From: an uncultured Eubacteriales bacterium
Lineage (GTDB): Bacteria; Bacillota; Clostridia; Lachnospirales; Lachnospiraceae
Assembly: GCA_900316115.1 (NCBI GenBank)
Contig: ONBN01000021.1
Location: 1-35,759, forward strand
DNA: 35,759 nucleotides
Direction of reading: 5' to 3'
Shown: positions 32,421 through 35,759 of the stretch, piece by piece
Numbering within the stretch: position 1 is the first letter of the stretch
Layout: the number at the start of each line of letters is the position of its first letter
Notes under the pieces: model-generated
What the model saw: only the letters and a program-made list of their open reading frames with translations
What the model was told of the DNA's origin: nothing
The model's database searches: none
Translations under genes and position numbers: made by a program

Positions 32421-33556
32421 CTAAGGGAGCCCAGGATTTTGCGCGCCTGCTCCAGGGAAGGTGTTTGTACTATATAATACCCGTATCTGGATCCACTGTC
32501 TGTCACAGGATGGGAACCAGGCTGACTGTCCAGCACAAACTCCCGGATGATCTCAGGGCATTCTTCTTTCAAATGATAATAATCCTGCAGATTCTTTTCA
32601 TTCATGATAAACCGGATAGCTGCGTACATTCCTTCCTGCTTTTTTACAAATGTAGGGGCTTTTCCCACTGCAATATCCACTACCATTCCCACAAAATCCT
32701 GGCCAGTGGACAGTGGCACCAGATGGGAGCCGATACAGTCTCCACCCATTCTGGATCCGATCTCTATAATATGAATCTGTCCTTTTTCATCAATGCGGAA
32801 CTCACTGTGACCTGCACCATTTTTCACCTGCAGGGCATCCAAAGCAGCAAAGATCATTTTCCTTGCATTCTCTTCTGTTTCAGTGTCAAGAGGTGCTGGC
32901 TGTAAATGCCCGGTTTCAATAAAATGAGGATTTCCTGTGGTGTATTTCTTTGTGATAGCAAGACAATGATGTTCTCCTTCAAAGCTTACCGTTTCCATGC
33001 TGTATTCATCCCCGGAAAGATAGCCCTCCACAATGGCTTTCTTTTCAAAGGACTGACAGACTGCAGCATTGATGGCAGCCTTCAATTCCTTCGGGCTGTT
33101 TACCTTCGTGATGGCTCTGCTTCCTGAACGGTCCGTAGGCTTTACGATCACCGGGTACTCCGGTATCTGCACCTTGTCCTCTTCTTCCACAACTGTAAAA
33201 AAAGGTACAGGAATCCCGGCCAGAAGAAAGGCTTTCCGCATGGCATATTTATTGGTAGAGTTCTTGATACACTCTCCTGAATTGCCTGGAAGTCCCAGCT
33301 TTTCTGCCAGATACTGTACCGTAATATTCGCCAGGTCTGAACCTATGGTAGCCACTCCGTCCGGCTGGATCTGTCTGCATATCTCCAGTATTTTTTCTTT
33401 TTCCGTTATGCTGATCTCATAAAAATGATCAGCATCTGCTGCTCCTGTTGCACCCTCTCTCCATGCAAAGACATGGGTCTGATAACCCATGTCCTTTGCT
33501 TTTCTTATAAGAGGGCGCTGAAAATCATTTGCTCCAATGATCACAATTTTCTTCAT
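32417..33556 (-). CDS. ATP-grasp carboxylate-amine ligase-like protein (second, distinct)
   Basis: A 379-residue ATP-grasp protein, similar in layout but only distantly to the adjacent 395-residue one. Visible features are the N-terminal Rossmann-like domain (KIVIIGANDFQRPLIRKAKDMG), YPVIVKPTDRSGSRAI (ATP lysine and loop, about 133-148), VEGYLSGDEYSMETV, and HSEFRIDEKGQIHIIEIGSRMGGD, which provides the Mg-binding acidic residues. It most resembles amino-acid or peptide ligases of the carbamoyl-phosphate-synthase-like branch. The ribosome binding site is poor (AGGGA two bases from the ATG). The leader is a 14-bp tandem repeat, and a separate promoter follows the stop, so it may be expressed differently from the rest of the operon. 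Confidence 0.82.
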   Translation of the reverse strand: MKKIVIIGANDFQRPLIRKAKDMGYQTHVFAWREGATGAADADHFYEISITEKEKILEICRQIQPDGVATIGSDLANITVQYLAEKLGLPGNSGECIKNSTNKYAMRKAFLLAGIPVPFFTVVEEEDKVQIPEYPVIVKPTDRSGSRAITKVNSPKELKAAINAAVCQSFEKKAIVEGYLSGDEYSMETVSFEGEHHCLAITKKYTTGNPHFIETGHLQPAPLDTETEENARKMIFAALDALQVKNGAGHSEFRIDEKGQIHIIEIGSRMGGDCIGSHLVPLSTGQDFVGMVVDIAVGKAPTFVKKQEGMYAAIRFIMNEKNLQDYYHLKEECPEIIREFVLDSQPGSHPVTDSGSRYGYYIVQTPSLEQARKILGSLS

Positions 33557-33571
33557 AGTCCCTGTTTATCC

Positions 33572-33641
33572 TTATCTGCTTATATTTATCTGCCTATATT
33601 TATCTGCTTATATTTATCTGACTATATCTATCTGTCTGATA
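33572..33641. repeat. Five-copy 14-bp tandem repeat between lysozyme and ATP-grasp genes
   Basis: Units of TTATCTGCTTATAT start at 33572, 33586, 33600, 33614 and 33628. The first four differ by zero to two bases and the fifth is more degenerate; a partial sixth may follow. On the minus strand the array forms the leader of the ATP-grasp gene, ending about 15 bases before its ATG, and gives a TATAAG-like element in most units. Confidence 0.88.
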
Positions 33642-33667
33642 CTTATCTTTTGCTTACCTGCTTCTCT

Positions 33668-35227
33668 TTATTTACTCTTATATCTTCTTACATAAACGCC
33701 GTTCTTGTCAAACACGTATACCATTCCACTGGCTGTGCGAAGTCTTGCATGCCTTACGCACACGCCTGCTTTATCACCGGAAGGATAGAAGTAATATTTC
33801 TTTCCATTCAGTCTCAGCCAGCCCTTCTTTGCAAGTCCGTTTTTCTGGAAATAATATTTATTATACACTCCATCTTCCTTGATCGTCTTAAATCCACCGT
33901 TAAACCTTACGCCGTCACTTCCATAATAGAAGATCTTGCCATCCCGCACCAGCTTCTTGTTTTTATACATAACTCGTGTTTCAAGATCAAAGAAATAATA
34001 TTTTCCATTTACTCTCTGGCTACCCTTTAATACGACCCCCTTGCTGCCAATGTAATACTTATTCCCGCTTTTTGTTACCCAGCGGTTGGTGGTGCGTACT
34101 CCGTTTTTGTCTACATAATAGATCACACCATTCACCTTTACAAGGCTGTTCACGTACATGTTTCCTGATACCGGATGGAAGTAATAATATTTACCGCCAA
34201 TCTGCTTCCAGCCTTTTACACGTTCATCATTTATGTAATAACACTTTCTTCCATTTTCTGTATACCAGCCGTTTTTCACGGAAATATTGGAAGTAGATGC
34301 CTTCGTAGCTGGTGTATATCCTTCCCTTGCTGACCATCTTGGTGTTACCCGTGTGGTATAGTCCACAAAGCCATAATTCAGATCCACATTATTTTCTGTT
34401 GGAATACCTGCCACCAGTCCTTTGGTTGTACGCATGTAAGAGCCTTCCCCAAGGTTCCCGGCTGTACACTGCCAGATCCCATAGCTGTACACACTTCTGT
34501 CCGGCGCAGGATTCTTGTCACTGTAGCTTGCGATCCACACATCAATTCCGGAAAGCAGGCTCATATTCACTTTTTCCTTGTACCAGTTGGTGTTCAAATA
34601 TACCATTGGAGTATATCCGGCTGCTTTCACCTCATTACAGAAAGCAAGTGCCATTTTTGCGATCTGATTCTTGGATAAGGAAGACATTTTGGAATATTCG
34701 ATATCATATACAACCGGGTAGGAAACCTTGTAGCCGTTCATTTTATTGATAGCCAGCTGGGCTTCCTTTAAGGCCGCAGTGGTAGTGGTAGCCTTGCTGT
34801 ACACATAGGTTCCTACCGGAAGATCCGCTGCATTGGCAGAACTCATGTTATAGTCGTAATATTTATCCATATAGTCCGTACCAGAGGAAATACGGATAAA
34901 GGCAAAATCAATGTCTGAGTTTTTAACTTTCTGCCAGTTGATCTTCCCCTGCCATTCAGATACATCAATACCTCTTGTCACTACTCCCGGGATCTCTGCG
35001 CCGCTGCCATTGTAACACACGCCGTTGATCCGCCGCCATGCCCGCTTGTCCACAGATGCAGAACTGGTAGCCCCTACCTGTGGAACCTCTTCTCCTTCTG
35101 CTACATTCTGCCGCAGCAGTGCCGGGTTCACGCTTTCTGCTTTTACATCTTTAACCCCTGAGATCCCTGCTGTACCAAGTGCGATCGCAAGTATCCCGGT
35201 AGTCAGCCACTTTTTCCAGTTTTTCAT
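33668..35227 (-). CDS. Secreted GH25 lysozyme with C-terminal cell-wall-binding repeats
   Basis: A muramidase cutting MurNAc-GlcNAc bonds in peptidoglycan. The 519-residue protein has a signal peptide (about 1-30, cleavage near VKAES), a GH25 domain (about 83-285) and about ten Tyr/Gly-rich repeats of the choline-binding/glucan-binding type (about 318-515, e.g. GWKQIGGKYYYFHPVSGNM). Catalytic residues are Asp88 in GIDVSEWQG and the DxE pair Asp175/Glu177 in VVYDIEYSK. The repeats probably anchor it to a wall glycan, perhaps the polymer made by this locus. GGAGGG precedes the start and a TTGAAA/TATAAT promoter lies about 125 bases upstream. No clear terminator follows, so read-through into the ATP-grasp gene is possible. 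Confidence 0.94.
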   Translation of the reverse strand: MKNWKKWLTTGILAIALGTAGISGVKDVKAESVNPALLRQNVAEGEEVPQVGATSSASVDKRAWRRINGVCYNGSGAEIPGVVTRGIDVSEWQGKINWQKVKNSDIDFAFIRISSGTDYMDKYYDYNMSSANAADLPVGTYVYSKATTTTAALKEAQLAINKMNGYKVSYPVVYDIEYSKMSSLSKNQIAKMALAFCNEVKAAGYTPMVYLNTNWYKEKVNMSLLSGIDVWIASYSDKNPAPDRSVYSYGIWQCTAGNLGEGSYMRTTKGLVAGIPTENNVDLNYGFVDYTTRVTPRWSAREGYTPATKASTSNISVKNGWYTENGRKCYYINDERVKGWKQIGGKYYYFHPVSGNMYVNSLVKVNGVIYYVDKNGVRTTNRWVTKSGNKYYIGSKGVVLKGSQRVNGKYYFFDLETRVMYKNKKLVRDGKIFYYGSDGVRFNGGFKTIKEDGVYNKYYFQKNGLAKKGWLRLNGKKYYFYPSGDKAGVCVRHARLRTASGMVYVFDKNGVYVRRYKSK

Positions 35228-35266
35228 TTATACCCTCCAAATCCTTTCTTTTCAAAACTCCTCACA

Positions 35267-35319
35267 GTTTGGCACCTTCCCAGTTACGATTCAAAATGCC
35301 CTCCACATGTGTGCCAAAC
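35267..35319 (-). promoter_or_regulatory. Inverted repeat in the lysozyme leader
   Basis: A perfect 9-bp inverted repeat (GTTTGGCAC at 35267-35275 and GTGCCAAAC at 35311-35319) with a 35-base loop lies in the 5' untranslated region between the lysozyme promoter and its start. It could form an RNA stem or bind a dimeric regulator. No T run follows, so a terminator is unlikely. Confidence 0.5.
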
Positions 35320-35353
35320 CTTATCAAAATTATTACATTTTTGTTACTTGTTT

Positions 35354-35382
35354 ATTATACATAGGAATACCCTGAATTTCAA
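35354..35382 (-). promoter_or_regulatory. Sigma-A-type promoter of the GH25 lysozyme gene
   Basis: TTGAAA (35377-35382) and a perfect TATAAT (35354-35359) separated by 17 bases on the minus strand, giving a leader of about 120 bases before the lysozyme start at 35227. Confidence 0.78.
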
Positions 35383-35471
35383 CAAGATTTTCCACGCCGT
35401 TCCAAACTATCACACCCAATCACCACAAAAAGCCGTACAGAAAACAAACATGGTCAAAATAGTATCACCGG

Positions 35472-35500
35472 TTGCATTGTAGAAAAGCATATGGTTATAT
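35472..35500 (+). promoter_or_regulatory. Possible promoter driving the palindromic element
   Basis: TTGCAT (35472-35477) and TTATAT (35495-35500) with a 17-base spacer on the plus strand overlap the left edge of the 178-bp palindrome. Transcription would run through the palindrome and on to the plus-strand start at 35752. The boxes are imperfect and partly lie inside the repeat. Confidence 0.35.
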
Positions 35501-35656
35501 ATCATGCGAGGCTTTCGCAGATTTCGACCGTGCTAGCTTTTCTGAGATTTGCAGTGTCTGAACGCCGTAGGCGTGAGTTTTGCAAATCTCAGAAATAATA
35601 AGCGCACGGGAGAAATCCGAAAACGAAGCCCTGATATATAAATATAGCTTTTCTAC
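35479..35656. repeat. 178-bp imperfect palindrome (long hairpin element)
   Basis: The two arms are imperfect reverse complements over about 75 bases each. Matched blocks are GTAGAAAAGC at the outer ends (35479-35488 with 35647-35656), then TTATATATCA, GGCTT, CCGTGC and a perfect inner 15-bp stem (TTTCTGAGATTTGCA at 35539-35553 with 35581-35595). The centre holds a small hairpin, ACGCC-GTA-GGCGT (35562-35574). No protein is encoded. It may be a MITE-like or IS-derived element, or encode a structured RNA. The rest of 35228-35751 holds the lysozyme promoter and leader, this element and the hairpin before 35752; 35383-35471 shows nothing recognisable. Confidence 0.85.
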
Positions 35657-35700
35657 AAAATGTAAGCGTAAAAACGCTCGCCTTTCTTAATAGTTGATTT

Positions 35701-35745
35701 TAGTCCATACTTGAAAAAAACAATTGATTTTTTCAAGGAGGACTA
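35701..35745 (+). promoter_or_regulatory. Hairpin sequestering the ribosome binding site of the right-edge gene
   Basis: TAGTCC (35701-35706) pairs with GGACTA (35740-35745) and CTTGAAAAAA (35710-35719) pairs with TTTTTTCAAG (35728-35737). The Shine-Dalgarno AAGGAGG (35735-35741) lies in the 3' arm, so the folded RNA would block translation from the ATG at 35752. Confidence 0.65.
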
Positions 35746-35751
35746 AAGACT

Positions 35752-35759
35752 ATGGATGA
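35752..35759 (+). CDS. Possible gene start, cut by the window edge
   Basis: Only ATGGATGA is inside the window. The call rests on a full-strength AAGGAGG ten bases upstream of the ATG and on the structured leader before it. Nothing can be said about the product; the palindrome and the RBS-blocking hairpin are the kind of context seen ahead of transposase or other mobile-element genes. Confidence 0.4.

Noticed and set aside
33572..33641. Short tandem repeats as a possible replication iteron or CRISPR
   Set aside because: The units are directly adjacent with no spacers, and there is no replication gene nearby; a leader minisatellite is the simpler reading.

Overview
The window looks like a chromosomal segment of a low-to-mid GC Gram-positive anaerobe of the Clostridia, most likely Lachnospiraceae. 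Evidence: strong AGGAGG-type ribosome binding sites, TTGACA/TATAAT promoters, a GH25 lysozyme with Tyr/Gly-rich wall-binding repeats, LCP and YfhO-type wall enzymes, and a cobalamin riboswitch ending in a transcription terminator. The genus assignment is inference. No tRNA, rRNA, CRISPR array or intact prophage is seen. Almost every gene lies on the minus strand; only a D,D-carboxypeptidase gene and a possible gene start at the extreme right edge are on the plus strand.

Layout, left to right. (1) 1-5 kb, housekeeping and proteostasis: a divergent signal peptidase II relative, a zinc-ribbon protein, ClpX, an HPr-like phosphocarrier and a membrane-anchored HtrA protease. (2) 5-12.1 kb, the first cell-surface glycan block: a GT2 glycosyltransferase, an LCP ligase with a Gly/Asp-rich repeat tail, a polyprenyl-phosphate sugar-1-phosphate transferase, a second GT2 and a tandem-GT2 enzyme. 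(3) 12.1-13.6 kb: a D,D-carboxypeptidase on the plus strand, divergently transcribed from a promoter that appears to share its -35 box with the glycan operon. (4) 13.6-15.8 kb: a cobalamin riboswitch controlling a secreted CbiK-like chelatase and a secreted NEAT-like protein. (5) 15.8-33.6 kb: a long, tightly packed minus-strand glycan operon. In transcription order it encodes two ATP-grasp ligases, two EmrE/ArnE-ArnF-like small membrane proteins, an ArnC/GtrB-like polyprenyl-phosphate glycosyltransferase, a WecE-like aminotransferase, RmlC, an ABC-2 permease (Wzm-like), an ABC ATPase with a Wzt-type carbohydrate-binding tail, a methyltransferase-kinase-coiled-coil protein, two more tandem-GT2 enzymes and a YfhO-type GT-C protein. 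(6) 33.6-35.2 kb: a GH25 lysozyme. (7) 35.2-35.76 kb: a non-coding stretch with a 178-bp imperfect palindrome and an RBS-sequestering hairpin just before a possible plus-strand gene start.

Proposed joint function (inference): the sugar-phosphate transferase starts a dTDP-sugar-containing (probably rhamnose-containing) glycan on undecaprenyl phosphate, and the GT2 enzymes extend it. The methyltransferase-kinase may cap the chain end, as WbdD does in Gram-negative O9a antigens, and the Wzm/Wzt pair exports the capped chain. An LCP enzyme attaches it to peptidoglycan. A parallel branch resembling the Gram-negative Arn pathway may make a lipid-linked 4-amino-6-deoxyhexose, possibly amidated by the ATP-grasp enzymes, flip it, and use the YfhO protein to decorate the polymer outside the cell. 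These two modules, and the riboswitch-controlled secreted chelatase pair, are the best candidates for undescribed biology here.
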